Origin: Mycobacterium sp. ITM-2016-00316
GTDB taxonomy: Bacteria; Actinomycetota; Actinomycetes; Mycobacteriales; Mycobacteriaceae
Direction: 5' to 3'
DNA length: 64,000 nucleotides
NCBI RefSeq assembly: GCF_002968335.2
Contig: NZ_CP134398.1
Span: 2,046,001-2,110,000, forward strand
Each line of letters starts with the position of its first letter. Within the stretch, counting starts at the first letter, position 1. The translations under genes were made by a program, and so were the position numbers. The notes under the pieces are model-generated. The model searched no databases. It was not told the DNA's origin and was given only the letters and a program-made list of their open reading frames with translations. This document shows positions 56,664-64,000 of the stretch, piece by piece.

Positions 56664-56793
56664 GTCGCCATGGTGCCACGGTCATCCCATGATATTGAAC
56701 TGGAATCTCACTATTTGAAATGTCGCGTGCCTGTTCAGGTGCAAGCCGGACGCCGGGCGCCGAGCGGCCGCGGGGCCTCATTAGGCTGAACGG

Positions 56794-57606
56794 ATGCGCC
56801 TCGGTCGAATTGCCAGTCCCGACGGGGTCGCCTTTGTGGTCATCGAAGGCGACTCCAACTCCGATGCGGTGTGCCGCGAGATCGCCGAGCAGTACCTGTC
56901 GCGAAATCCCACCTTCACCGGCCGCAGCTGGCCGCTGGCCGATGTGCGGCTGCTGGCCCCGATCCTGGCCAGCAAGGTGGTCTGCATGGGCAAGAACTAC
57001 GCCGCCCACGCCCTCGAGATGGGCGGCGAGGCGCCCGAGGATCCGGTGATCTTCCTCAAGCCCAACACCGCGATCATCGGGCCCAACGTCGCCATCCAGC
57101 TTCCCGCCGATGCCCACCCCGTCCACCACGAAGGTGAGCTGGTGGCCGTCATCGAGCGGCCCTGCAAGGACGTGCCCGCCGCGAAGGCCGCCGACTACAT
57201 CCTCGGCTACACCATCGCCAACGACGTGTCCGCGCGCGACCAGCAGCAGCAGGACGGCCAGTGGATGCGGGCCAAGGGCCATGACACCTTCTGCCCGGTC
57301 GGACCGTGGATCGAGACCGCCGTCGATCCCTCCGAGCTGGACCTGCGCACCGAGGTGATCCATCCGGCCGAGGACGGTTCGGTCGGCGAGATCGAAGTCC
57401 GGCAGAACAGCAACACCGCGATGCTGTTGCACGATGTCGGCGCCATCATCGAATGGGTGTCGGCGGTCATGACGCTGCTGCCCGGTGACCTGATCCTGAC
57501 CGGCACCCCCGAGGGGGTCGGCCCGATCGAGGACGGCGACATCGTCAGCATCACCATCGAGGGCATCGGCACCCTGTCCAATCCTGTTGTGCGTAAAGGA
57601 AAATAG
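56794..57606 (+). CDS. Fumarylacetoacetate hydrolase family protein (Rv2993c-like)
   Basis: A 270-residue FAH-fold enzyme. [16 protein letters not shown] is the active-site entry, [15 protein letters not shown] follows, and the metal-binding acids are in [17 protein letters not shown] and the later [15 protein letters not shown]. The family hydrolyses or decarboxylates 2-oxo or 1,3-diketo acids in aromatic breakdown, or acts on oxaloacetate. TAGGCT (56782-56787) lies six bases before the ATG. The stop is two bases before gltX, implying co-transcription. Confidence 0.9.
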   Translation: MRLGRIASPDGVAFVVIEGDSNSDAVCREIAEQYLSRNPTFTGRSWPLADVRLLAPILASKVVCMGKNYAAHALEMGGEAPEDPVIFLKPNTAIIGPNVAIQLPADAHPVHHEGELVAVIERPCKDVPAAKAADYILGYTIANDVSARDQQQQDGQWMRAKGHDTFCPVGPWIETAVDPSELDLRTEVIHPAEDGSVGEIEVRQNSNTAMLLHDVGAIIEWVSAVMTLLPGDLILTGTPEGVGPIEDGDIVSITIEGIGTLSNPVVRKGK

Positions 57607-57608
57607 CG

Positions 57609-59060
57609 ATGACCGTTCGGGTACGTTTCTGCCCATCGCCGACGGGCACCCCGCACGTCGGGCTGGTCCGCACCGCGCTGTTCAACTGGGCCTACGCCCG
57701 GCACACCGGTGGCGCCTTCGTCTTCCGCATCGAGGACACCGATGCGGCCCGCGACAGCCAGAAAAGCTACGATGCGATCCTGGACGCCCTGCGGTGGCTC
57801 GGCCTGGACTGGGATGAGGGCCCCGAGATCGGGGGGCCGTACGAGCCCTACCGGCAGTCCCAGCGTTCCGATCTGTATCGCGATGTGATCGCCAAACTTC
57901 TGGCCGCAGGCGAGGTGTACGAGGCCTACTCCACGCCCGAAGAGGTCGAAGCCCGCCATATCGCCGCCGGCCGCAATCCCAAACTGGGCTACGACAACTA
58001 CGACCGCAACCTCACCGACGAGCAGCGGGCGGCCTTCACCGCCGAGGGCCGTAAACCGGTGCTGCGGTTACGGATGCCCGATGAGGACCTGACCTGGAAC
58101 GACCTGGTGCGCGGGCAGACCACCTTCGCCGCCGGCGTGGTGCCCGATTTCGCGGTCACCCGGGCCAGCGGAGATCCGCTGTACACCTTGGTCAATCCCG
58201 TCGACGACGCATTGATGAAGATCACCCACGTTCTGCGCGGCGAAGATCTGCTGCCGTCCACGCCGCGCCAGATCGCGCTGTACCAGGCGCTGATCCGGAT
58301 CGGCGTCACCGACAGCATCCCCGAGTTCGCCCACTTGCCAAGTGTTCTCGGCGACGGCAACAAGAAGCTGTCCAAGCGCGACCCGCAGTCCAACCTGTTC
58401 CTGCACCGCGACCGCGGATTCATCCCCGAGGGCCTGCTGAACTATCTCGCGCTGCTGGGCTGGGGGATCGCCGACGATCATGACCTGTTCAGCCTCGATG
58501 AGATGGTGGCGGCGTTCGACGTCGTCGACGTCAACTCGAACCCGGCCCGGTTCGACCAGAAGAAGGCCGACGCCATCAACGCCGAGCACATCCGGATGTT
58601 GACGCCCGACGAATTCAGCACCCGGCTACGTGCCTACCTGGACGCGCACGGCCACGACACCGGCCTGGACGACGCCGGCTTCGCGGAGGCGGCGGCACTG
58701 GTGCAGACCCGCATCGTCGTGCTCGGCGATGCGTGGGATCTGTTGAAGTTCTTCAACGATGCCAGCTATGTGCTCGACGAGAAGTCGGCGGCCAAGGAAC
58801 TGAAGGCCGAGGCCGCTGTGGTGCTCGACGCCGCGCTGGCAGCCCTGGAGGCTGCGCCGCAATGGACGACAGCCTCGATCGAGGAGGCGCTGAAGACGGC
58901 GCTGCTGGACGGCCTCGAGCTCAAACCGCGTAAGGCCTTCGGTCCGATCCGGGTCGCGGTGACCGGCGCGACGATCAGCCCGCCGCTGTTCGAGTCGATG
59001 GAGCTGCTGGGCCGTGACCGCAGCCTGGCCCGGTTGCGGGCCGCAAGGGGTGGGGTGTGA
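57609..59060 (+). CDS. gltX: Glutamyl-tRNA synthetase
   Basis: A 483-residue class I synthetase. The HIGH-equivalent is PHVG at 15-18 and the KMSKS-equivalent is KLSKR at 253-257. [20 protein letters not shown] binds the acceptor end, and an all-helical anticodon domain ends the protein. Since this window also encodes GatCAB and mycobacteria lack a glutaminyl-tRNA synthetase, the enzyme should charge tRNA-Gln with Glu as well (inference). The tRNA genes for Gln and Glu lie just downstream. Confidence 0.96.
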   Translation: MTVRVRFCPSPTGTPHVGLVRTALFNWAYARHTGGAFVFRIEDTDAARDSQKSYDAILDALRWLGLDWDEGPEIGGPYEPYRQSQRSDLYRDVIAKLLAAGEVYEAYSTPEEVEARHIAAGRNPKLGYDNYDRNLTDEQRAAFTAEGRKPVLRLRMPDEDLTWNDLVRGQTTFAAGVVPDFAVTRASGDPLYTLVNPVDDALMKITHVLRGEDLLPSTPRQIALYQALIRIGVTDSIPEFAHLPSVLGDGNKKLSKRDPQSNLFLHRDRGFIPEGLLNYLALLGWGIADDHDLFSLDEMVAAFDVVDVNSNPARFDQKKADAINAEHIRMLTPDEFSTRLRAYLDAHGHDTGLDDAGFAEAAALVQTRIVVLGDAWDLLKFFNDASYVLDEKSAAKELKAEAAVVLDAALAALEAAPQWTTASIEEALKTALLDGLELKPRKAFGPIRVAVTGATISPPLFESMELLGRDRSLARLRAARGGV

Positions 59061-59176
59061 AAAGTGGCCCCGATTCTTTGGTAATCTGTGCGTCGGCCCG
59101 AAAAGCACAGCGGAGAACTCTTCCGCGGCGCTGATTGGGTCAATTGATGCCCTGACCTGCGGTGATGGGTATCAAA

Positions 59177-59248
59177 TGGGGTATGGTGTAATTGGCAACA
59201 CTAGGGATTCTGATTCCCTCATTCTAGGTTCGAGTCCTGGTACCCCAG
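59177..59248 (+). tRNA. tRNA-Gln (CTG anticodon)
   Basis: A 72-base cloverleaf. The acceptor arm TGGGGTA pairs with TACCCCA (59241-59247), with G as discriminator. The anticodon stem-loop GGGATTCTGATTCCC carries CTG. The T arm is CTAGGTTCGAGTCCTGG. CCA is not encoded. In bacteria with GatCAB this tRNA is first charged with Glu and then amidated. Confidence 0.97.
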
Positions 59249-59322
59249 CTGTCCGGTCACGTCGGCACCAATTAGGTGAGCACGATTGCCTGAGCTATGC
59301 TGACCGTCCGGAAGATGTTCTA

Positions 59323-59395
59323 GCCCCCGTCGTCTAGCGGCCTAGGACGCCGCCCTCTCACGGCGGTAGCGTGGGTTCGAATCCCATCGGGGGTA
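59323..59395 (+). tRNA. tRNA-Glu (CTC anticodon)
   Basis: A 73-base cloverleaf. The acceptor arm GCCCCCG pairs with the CGGGGGT near the 3' end, with A as discriminator. The anticodon stem-loop CCGCCCTCTCACGGCGG carries CTC. The T arm is GTGGGTTCGAATCCCAT. CCA is not encoded. It follows tRNA-Gln by 74 bases and is followed at once by a terminator. Confidence 0.97.
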
Positions 59396-59401
59396 CAGAT
59401 G

Positions 59402-59431
59402 AAGTCCCAGGAGAAATCCTGGGACTTTTTT
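59402..59431 (+). terminator. Rho-independent terminator after tRNA-Glu
   Basis: AAGTCCCAGGA, a GAAA tetraloop and TCCTGGGACTT form a perfect 11-bp hairpin followed by a run of Ts (59426-59431). It ends the gltX/tRNA transcription unit. Confidence 0.92.
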
Positions 59432-59449
59432 CGTGCGATGTCGCGAACC

Positions 59450-60655
59450 TCACAGGAAGCCGATCGGCCGCCGGCCCGGGCCGACCGAGGGCTCCGGATC
59501 CGCTCCCAGCGTCTGATCGAGAAGTTCGTGATACACGTCTCGAAAGTCGGTGGTGGTCTTGAGGTCGCCGTCGTGCAGATCGGTGAGGCTCGGTGCGTCG
59601 CCGTAGAAGCCGCCCCGCACGGACTCGCCGAGGATCAACACCGGACCGGAGGTGCCGTGGTCGGTGCCCTGGGTGGCGTTGGCAGCCACCCGCCGGCCGA
59701 ACTCCGAATAGATCATCGTGACCACATGCCTGCCGTAGGCGCTGTTGCGCATCTGCTTGAGGAACGGAGTGATCGCGTCGTTGAGTGCGGTGAGCAGTTT
59801 CTGTTGGTCGCCGCGCTCATTGGCGTGGGTGTCGAATCCGCCGAGGGACACCATGTACACCTTGGTGGGAACGCCGGCCCGCACGCACTGGGCCACCAGT
59901 TCGAGGTCGTCGGCGAGTTGCCTGCCGAGATCGGTGGCCGCCGTCGTGGGCAGCGGGCTGTCGGTGAAGGTCCGGAACGTGTCATCGATGGCGCGGTAGG
60001 CCCGGAAGTCGGCACGGACCGCCGCCATGGCGGGCGTGTCGTGCGGGTCGGGTGAGCTCATCGCCTCCAGTACGCCGGGCATATCCGGCGGCAGCCTCGG
60101 GATGGTGGCCGAAAGACCGGCTGCGGTGTGCTTTCCGCCGATGGCCATCGGCGGCAACACCGTGCCGATGTTCACCGCGCGCAACGGATCGTCGCCGCCT
60201 GCGTCCAGCCAGCGCCCGATCCAGCCGGATGCCGTCGGGTCATCGGGTGAGGCCGTCTGCCAGATATCCATCGAACGGAAATGACTTCGGTCCTGTTTCG
60301 GGTAGCCGACGCCGCGGATGATGGCCAGGTTGTCATTGCGCCACGACGTCTCCAGGCCGGTCAGCGCCGGGTTCAGCCCGACAACACCGTCCAGATCGAT
60401 GACCGCTTCCGGTGCGAACGCCAGATCGGGACGCGCGTCGTAGTACGCGTTGTCGGTGTAGGGAATCACGGTGTTGAGGCCGTCATTGCCGCCATAGAGC
60501 GTGAGGATCACCAGGATTCCGGTGTCGGCCGGCAAGGGTTGTTGTTGCGCGCGCTCGAACAGCTGGGGCAGTGTGACCGCCGCACCGGCCGCCGCGGCGA
60601 GCCCTGCGGCCCCGGCACTGGCGATCAGGAATCTGCGGCGATTGAGCTCCGGCAT
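59450..60655 (-). CDS. Tat-exported DUF1501 protein
   Basis: A 401-residue protein. The N-terminus NRRRFLIASAGAAGLAAAAG is a twin-arginine signal. The body has sulfatase-superfamily-like features of DUF1501 (VILTLYGGNDGLNTVIPYTD, KVYMVSLGGFDTHANERGDQ, VVTMIYSEFGRRVAANATQG followed by TDHG). The family is almost always paired with DUF1800 proteins; its function is unknown. It starts 11 bases after the DUF1800 gene on the same strand, so the pair is an operon. Confidence 0.88.
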   Translation of the reverse strand: MPELNRRRFLIASAGAAGLAAAAGAAVTLPQLFERAQQQPLPADTGILVILTLYGGNDGLNTVIPYTDNAYYDARPDLAFAPEAVIDLDGVVGLNPALTGLETSWRNDNLAIIRGVGYPKQDRSHFRSMDIWQTASPDDPTASGWIGRWLDAGGDDPLRAVNIGTVLPPMAIGGKHTAAGLSATIPRLPPDMPGVLEAMSSPDPHDTPAMAAVRADFRAYRAIDDTFRTFTDSPLPTTAATDLGRQLADDLELVAQCVRAGVPTKVYMVSLGGFDTHANERGDQQKLLTALNDAITPFLKQMRNSAYGRHVVTMIYSEFGRRVAANATQGTDHGTSGPVLILGESVRGGFYGDAPSLTDLHDGDLKTTTDFRDVYHELLDQTLGADPEPSVGPGRRPIGFL

Positions 60656-60666
60656 GAGATATCTAC

Positions 60667-61980
60667 CTACACCGTCAGGTATTCGGGCGTGTTGACGGCG
60701 GCGGCGACCAACCGGTCCGGATTGTCGGCGAGGGGCTGCAGGGCTGCCGCGGTGGTGTCGGACCAGGCCCCGATCCCGAGCAGGTAGCCCGCGGCATCGA
60801 CGCGGTCACTCGGGGCGGCGTCGGCCACCGTCGAGAGGTCACCGGTCGGGACGAACCGGTCGGCCGCCCAGAACCGCGCGGCCGCACTCGTATTGGACAG
60901 CCACACCCGGCCCTGGGGCCAGCCGTCGACATCGGGCGGTGAGAAGGGGCGCTGGCCCATCACCTTGAGCACGACATCGCAGGCGGTCAGTGTGTTCGGG
61001 CCGTCCAGTGGCACCGACAGCGAGCGCAGCATTCCGATCAGCCAATCCACCGGGGTGACGACCGCGGTGCCGGCACCGGCGACGAATTCGGGATCGAGAA
61101 AGATGGCCTTGGTCAAGGCTTTCAGATCCCGGTTCGGGCCGTAGGCGGTGACCAAGCGGCCCCAAGCGGCCTCGCCCGGATCCGTATCCGCGGCCAACAG
61201 ACGCCACAGCTTCGCACTGACGAAGCGCGCCGAGGCGGGATGGCCGAGCACGATGTCACAGAAGTCGCTGTCCCCGAACGGGCCTGTCGCCCCGAGGATC
61301 GTCTTGACACCGCTGTCGTGATGCTCTGCCAGCAGCAAGGTTCCGTTGCCCAACGTGTCGAAGCGGCCGGTGAGTGCCCGCGCGCCCTCGCGGACATCGG
61401 TTTCGGTGTAGCCATTGTCGTGACCGAGGGCGAAAAGTTCCATGAACTCCCGGGACAGGTTCTCGTTGGGCGCCTCCTTGGTATTGCCCAAACCGTCCAG
61501 CCAGCGCAGCATCGCGGAGTCGGTGAGCATGGCGTAGGCGAGGTCGCGAAAGTCACCGAGAGTATGCGCGCGCAGGGTCTGGTTCTGCGCCGCCATGAAT
61601 TCCGCGGCCACCACTTTTTCCGCCGAGGTGGCGAAATGGTTGTGCCAGACAAAGGTCAGCTTCTCGTGGATCGGTTGGCGCACGGCGACCATCCGGCGTA
61701 TCCACCATCCCGACAGGTCCTGCATCTGTGCCAGCATGCTGCTCACAAAGGGGGCGGTGGTGGCTTCGCTGGCGGGGAGCGCGGGGGTCGAGTAGGTGGC
61801 CATCGGGGTCGCGATGGCGCCGGGGTCGGCGGCCGGGTCCAGTGCGAGCACCTCGTCGAGGTAGGACCCCCACTCCCGATTCACCACCGCATCGACCTCG
61901 CGCCCGGTGGTACCGAAACCGGACCGCCGCAGCATTCGTGCGGTGGCCAGCCATTGCGGCGATTGAGAACCCGTGGTCAC
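60667..61980 (-). CDS. DUF1800 family protein
   Basis: A 437-residue protein from a GTG at 61980. WLATARMLRRSGFGTTGREV, KLTFVWHNHFATSAEKV, NENLSREFMELFALGHDNGY and the FCDIVLGHPASARFVSAKLW stretch are DUF1800 signatures. No clear signal peptide is present, so export may depend on its Tat-borne DUF1501 partner. The longer upstream reading frame (to 62034) adds an arginine/cysteine-rich leader that does not look natural. Confidence 0.85.
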   Translation of the reverse strand: MTTGSQSPQWLATARMLRRSGFGTTGREVDAVVNREWGSYLDEVLALDPAADPGAIATPMATYSTPALPASEATTAPFVSSMLAQMQDLSGWWIRRMVAVRQPIHEKLTFVWHNHFATSAEKVVAAEFMAAQNQTLRAHTLGDFRDLAYAMLTDSAMLRWLDGLGNTKEAPNENLSREFMELFALGHDNGYTETDVREGARALTGRFDTLGNGTLLLAEHHDSGVKTILGATGPFGDSDFCDIVLGHPASARFVSAKLWRLLAADTDPGEAAWGRLVTAYGPNRDLKALTKAIFLDPEFVAGAGTAVVTPVDWLIGMLRSLSVPLDGPNTLTACDVVLKVMGQRPFSPPDVDGWPQGRVWLSNTSAAARFWAADRFVPTGDLSTVADAAPSDRVDAAGYLLGIGAWSDTTAAALQPLADNPDRLVAAAVNTPEYLTV

Positions 61981-62042
61981 GCACCTCCGGCCAGCGCCGA
62001 CGCGCTCATGGTGTCGACAATAGGGCCAGCGCACGAAGTTTG

Positions 62043-62744
62043 CTAGAGCCGGCGGGTCAGCGCTTCCGAGGCGGCCAGCAGATCGGCGGCCCAGCGGGCA
62101 CCGGGCCGTCGGCCCATCCGGTCGATGGGCCCGGACACCGAGATGGCGGCGATCACCGCGCCGCGACCGTCGCGCACCGGCGCGGACACGCTGGCCACAC
62201 CGGATTCGCGCTCGGCGGCGCTCTGCGCCCAGCCCCGCTTGCGTACCTCGGCAAGCGTGCGTTCGGTGAACTTGGCGGTCATGAGTACCGACTGTTGGGT
62301 GGCGCTATCGCTGTAGGCCAGTAGCACTTTGGCACCCGAGCCGGCGGTCATGGGCAGGCGGGTGCCGACCGGGACGGTGTCGCGCAGCCCCACCGGTGGC
62401 TCCAGGGAGGCCACACACACCCGCGAGGTGCCCTCCCGGCGATAGAGCTGGACGCTCTCGCCGGTGAGTTCGCGAAGCCTGGGCAGCACGGCGGCACCGG
62501 CGGCCAGCAACGGATCATTGACCTGGCCGGCGAGCTCGGTCAGCGCCGGGCCCAACCGCCAACGTCCCTCGGCGTCGCGGGCGAGCAGGCGGTGCACTTC
62601 CAGCCCGGCGGCCAGCCGGTGCGCGGTCGCCCGCGGCAGGCCGGTGCGTTCGCACAGTTCGGCCAGACCGCATGGTGACTCGGCCACCGTGTGCAGGACG
62701 CCCACCGCTTTGTCGAGGACGCCGATACCGCTATCCTGTCTCAC
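62043..62744 (-). CDS. IclR-family regulator of leucine synthesis (LtbR/NdgR-like, Rv2989-like)
   Basis: A 233-residue IclR protein. The winged helix covers about residues 5-65 ([39 protein letters not shown]), and the effector domain includes [10 protein letters not shown] and [20 protein letters not shown]. It is divergent from leuC. In Corynebacterium the matching regulator LtbR controls leuB and leuCD, and NdgR plays a similar role in Streptomyces, so the same job is likely here. The start is a GTG at 62744, which lies inside one arm of an inverted repeat. Confidence 0.88.
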   Translation of the reverse strand: MRQDSGIGVLDKAVGVLHTVAESPCGLAELCERTGLPRATAHRLAAGLEVHRLLARDAEGRWRLGPALTELAGQVNDPLLAAGAAVLPRLRELTGESVQLYRREGTSRVCVASLEPPVGLRDTVPVGTRLPMTAGSGAKVLLAYSDSATQQSVLMTAKFTERTLAEVRKRGWAQSAAERESGVASVSAPVRDGRGAVIAAISVSGPIDRMGRRPGARWAADLLAASEALTRRL

Positions 62745-62774
62745 AGGGAGATACTAGCGTCCCGCATCGTGAGA
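62736..62774. promoter_or_regulatory. Inverted repeat between the IclR gene and leuC
   Basis: CTGTCTCAC (62736-62744) and GTGAGATAG (62769-62777) are near-perfect inverted copies (8 of 9) separated by 24 bases, spanning the only gap between the regulator and leuC. This is a candidate binding region for the IclR protein. The first arm includes the regulator start codon. Confidence 0.45.
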
Positions 62775-62821
62775 TAGCCAGCCCGTCACGGCAGGACGCC
62801 CGAGTCGAATTGAGATACCCA

Positions 62822-64000
62822 ATGGAGCAGACACAGTCCAGTCCGCGGCCCCGCACCCTGGCCGAGAAGGTGTGGGATGACCACGTCGTGGCCCGCGGCG
62901 CGGGCGAACCCGACCTGATCTACATCGATCTGCACCTCGTGCACGAGGTCACCAGCCCGCAGGCCTTCGACGGTCTGCGATTGGCCGGGCGCCCGGTGCG
63001 CCGGCCCGATCTCACCATCGCCACCGAGGATCACAATGTGCCCACGGTGGACATCGACAAGCCCATCGCCGACCCGGTGTCGCGTACCCAGGTGGACACC
63101 CTGCGCCGCAACTGCGCGGAGTTCGGTATCCGGCTGCACCCGATGGGCGATGCCGAGCAGGGCATCGTGCACATCATCGGACCCCAACTGGGTCTGACAC
63201 AGCCGGGCATGACGGTGGTCTGCGGTGACAGCCACACCTCGACCCACGGTGCGTTCGGCTCGATCGCCATGGGGATCGGCACATCTGAGGTCGAACACGT
63301 GATGGCCACCCAGACGCTTCCACTGAAGCCTTTCAAGACGATGGCCGTCAACGTCGACGGGGATCTGCCCGAGGGCGTGAGCGCCAAAGACATCATTCTG
63401 GCGGTCATCGCCAAGATCGGGACCGGTGGCGGGCAGGGGCACGTCATCGAATACCGGGGCAGCGCCATCGAATCCTTGTCGATGGAGGGCCGGATGACGA
63501 TCTGCAATATGAGCATCGAGGCCGGTGCCCGGGCAGGCATGGTGGCGCCCGATGCCACCACCTTCGAATTCCTGAAGGGCCGTCCGCACGCGCCGAAGGG
63601 CGCGGATTGGGATGCCGCGGTGCAGGCCTGGAGTGAGTTGCACACCGACGAGGGCGCCGAATTCGACACCCAGGTGTACATCGACGCCGCGACGCTGAGC
63701 CCGTTCGTCACCTGGGGGACCAATCCCGGGCAGGGTGTGCCGCTCTCGGCGGCGGTGCCCGATCCCGAGATGATGGTCGATGACGACGCCAAACAGGCGG
63801 CCGAGAAAGCGTTGACCTATATGGACCTTCGCGCGGGCACTCCGATGCGTGACATCCCGGTGGACACGGTCTTCGTCGGCTCGTGCACGAACGGGCGCAT
63901 CGAGGACCTGCGCGTGGTCGCCGAGATCCTGGACGGCCGCACGCTGGCCGACGGGGTCCGGATGCTGGTGGTCCCGGGCTCCATGCGGGTGCGTGCGCAA
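62822..64000 (+). CDS. leuC: 3-isopropylmalate dehydratase large subunit (partial)
   Basis: The first 393 residues of an enzyme usually about 470 long; the 3' end lies beyond the window. It isomerises 2- to 3-isopropylmalate with LeuD using a 4Fe-4S cluster. [20 protein letters not shown] followed by GTSEVEHV is the aconitase signature, and the first cluster cysteine is C355 in FVGSCTNGR. The N-terminal [20 protein letters not shown] is typical of actinobacterial LeuC. leuD is expected just downstream. Confidence 0.96.
   Translation, partial: MEQTQSSPRPRTLAEKVWDDHVVARGAGEPDLIYIDLHLVHEVTSPQAFDGLRLAGRPVRRPDLTIATEDHNVPTVDIDKPIADPVSRTQVDTLRRNCAEFGIRLHPMGDAEQGIVHIIGPQLGLTQPGMTVVCGDSHTSTHGAFGSIAMGIGTSEVEHVMATQTLPLKPFKTMAVNVDGDLPEGVSAKDIILAVIAKIGTGGGQGHVIEYRGSAIESLSMEGRMTICNMSIEAGARAGMVAPDATTFEFLKGRPHAPKGADWDAAVQAWSELHTDEGAEFDTQVYIDAATLSPFVTWGTNPGQGVPLSAAVPDPEMMVDDDAKQAAEKALTYMDLRAGTPMRDIPVDTVFVGSCTNGRIEDLRVVAEILDGRTLADGVRMLVVPGSMRVRAQ

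Noticed and set aside
55285..57636. 783-codon minus-strand frame overlapping the MFS and FAH genes
   Set aside because: The MFS transporter in another minus frame has 12 membrane spans and the FAH protein is clear on plus. This frame is Arg/Gly/Pro-rich and has no domain.
62745..62821. Leader peptide or attenuator before leuC
   Set aside because: The gap is only 77 bases, with no Leu-rich small ORF and no hairpin followed by a T run; control by the divergent IclR regulator is simpler.

Overview
The window reads as chromosomal core sequence from a fast-growing mycobacterium (Mycolicibacterium type). It is GC-rich and uses GTG and ATG starts. Gene content and order follow the Mycobacterium tuberculosis block from Rv3041c down to Rv2988c, recognised from memory rather than by a search. 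Many genes have a TANNNT -10 box only 5-9 bases before the start codon, the usual mycobacterial leaderless arrangement. I see no transposase, integrase, phage gene or CRISPR array.

Layout. 1-1.7 kb: divergent MocR-type regulator (cut by the window edge) and YczE-like membrane protein, with a 47-codon ORF coupled to yczE. 1.7-6.4 kb: ABC ATPase, Nudix hydrolase, EchA17-like crotonase with minisatellites at both ends, and two methyltransferases. 6.5-14.4 kb: a secreted TB22.2-like protein, a beta-propeller lipoprotein, and a polysaccharide set (hexapeptide acyltransferase, GT4 glycosyltransferase, GH57 enzyme, methyltransferase) matching the methylglucose lipopolysaccharide cluster, interrupted by an ArsR-SRPBCC pair with a palindromic operator. 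14.5-16.4 kb: etfBA. 16.5-18.2 kb: an OlsB-like/PlsC-like acyltransferase pair. 18.2-21.5 kb: iscS, mnmA and a MetE-like gene broken by a one-base frameshift. 21.5-28.1 kb: secreted protein, acyl-CoA ligase, epoxide-hydrolase-like protein, YjbR protein, methyltransferase with an IdeR-like box, and ligA. 28.1-32.2 kb: a five-gene membrane operon (DUF4178, DUF2617, DUF4247, DUF350, aminopropyltransferase-like) equivalent to Rv2597-Rv2601, but placed beside ligA.

32.3-42.2 kb: ACT protein, gatC-gatA, poxB, pfkA, a tightly overlapping three-gene DyP-peroxidase cassette, and gatB. 42.2-44.8 kb: LppZ lipoprotein, DoxX and PH-domain membrane proteins. 44.8-48.5 kb: ilvB-ilvN-ilvC behind a leader peptide and a textbook attenuator. 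48.5-51.6 kb (minus strand): FAD oxidoreductase, WrbA flavoprotein and a compact trio of small stress-type proteins. 51.6-59.4 kb: serA, leuB, membrane protein, DHFR-like reductase, MFS exporter, FAH-family protein, gltX, tRNA-Gln and tRNA-Glu. 59.4-62.0 kb: a Tat-exported DUF1501 protein with a DUF1800 partner. 62.0-64 kb: an IclR regulator divergent from leuC, which runs off the window.

Themes: branched-chain amino acid synthesis (ilvBNC, leuB, leuC, with attenuation and an IclR regulator), the indirect Gln-tRNA route (gltX, tRNA-Gln, tRNA-Glu, gatCAB), tRNA thiolation (iscS, mnmA), and envelope lipid/polysaccharide synthesis. The least understood loci are the DUF350/aminopropyltransferase operon, the DyP cassette and the small stress trio.
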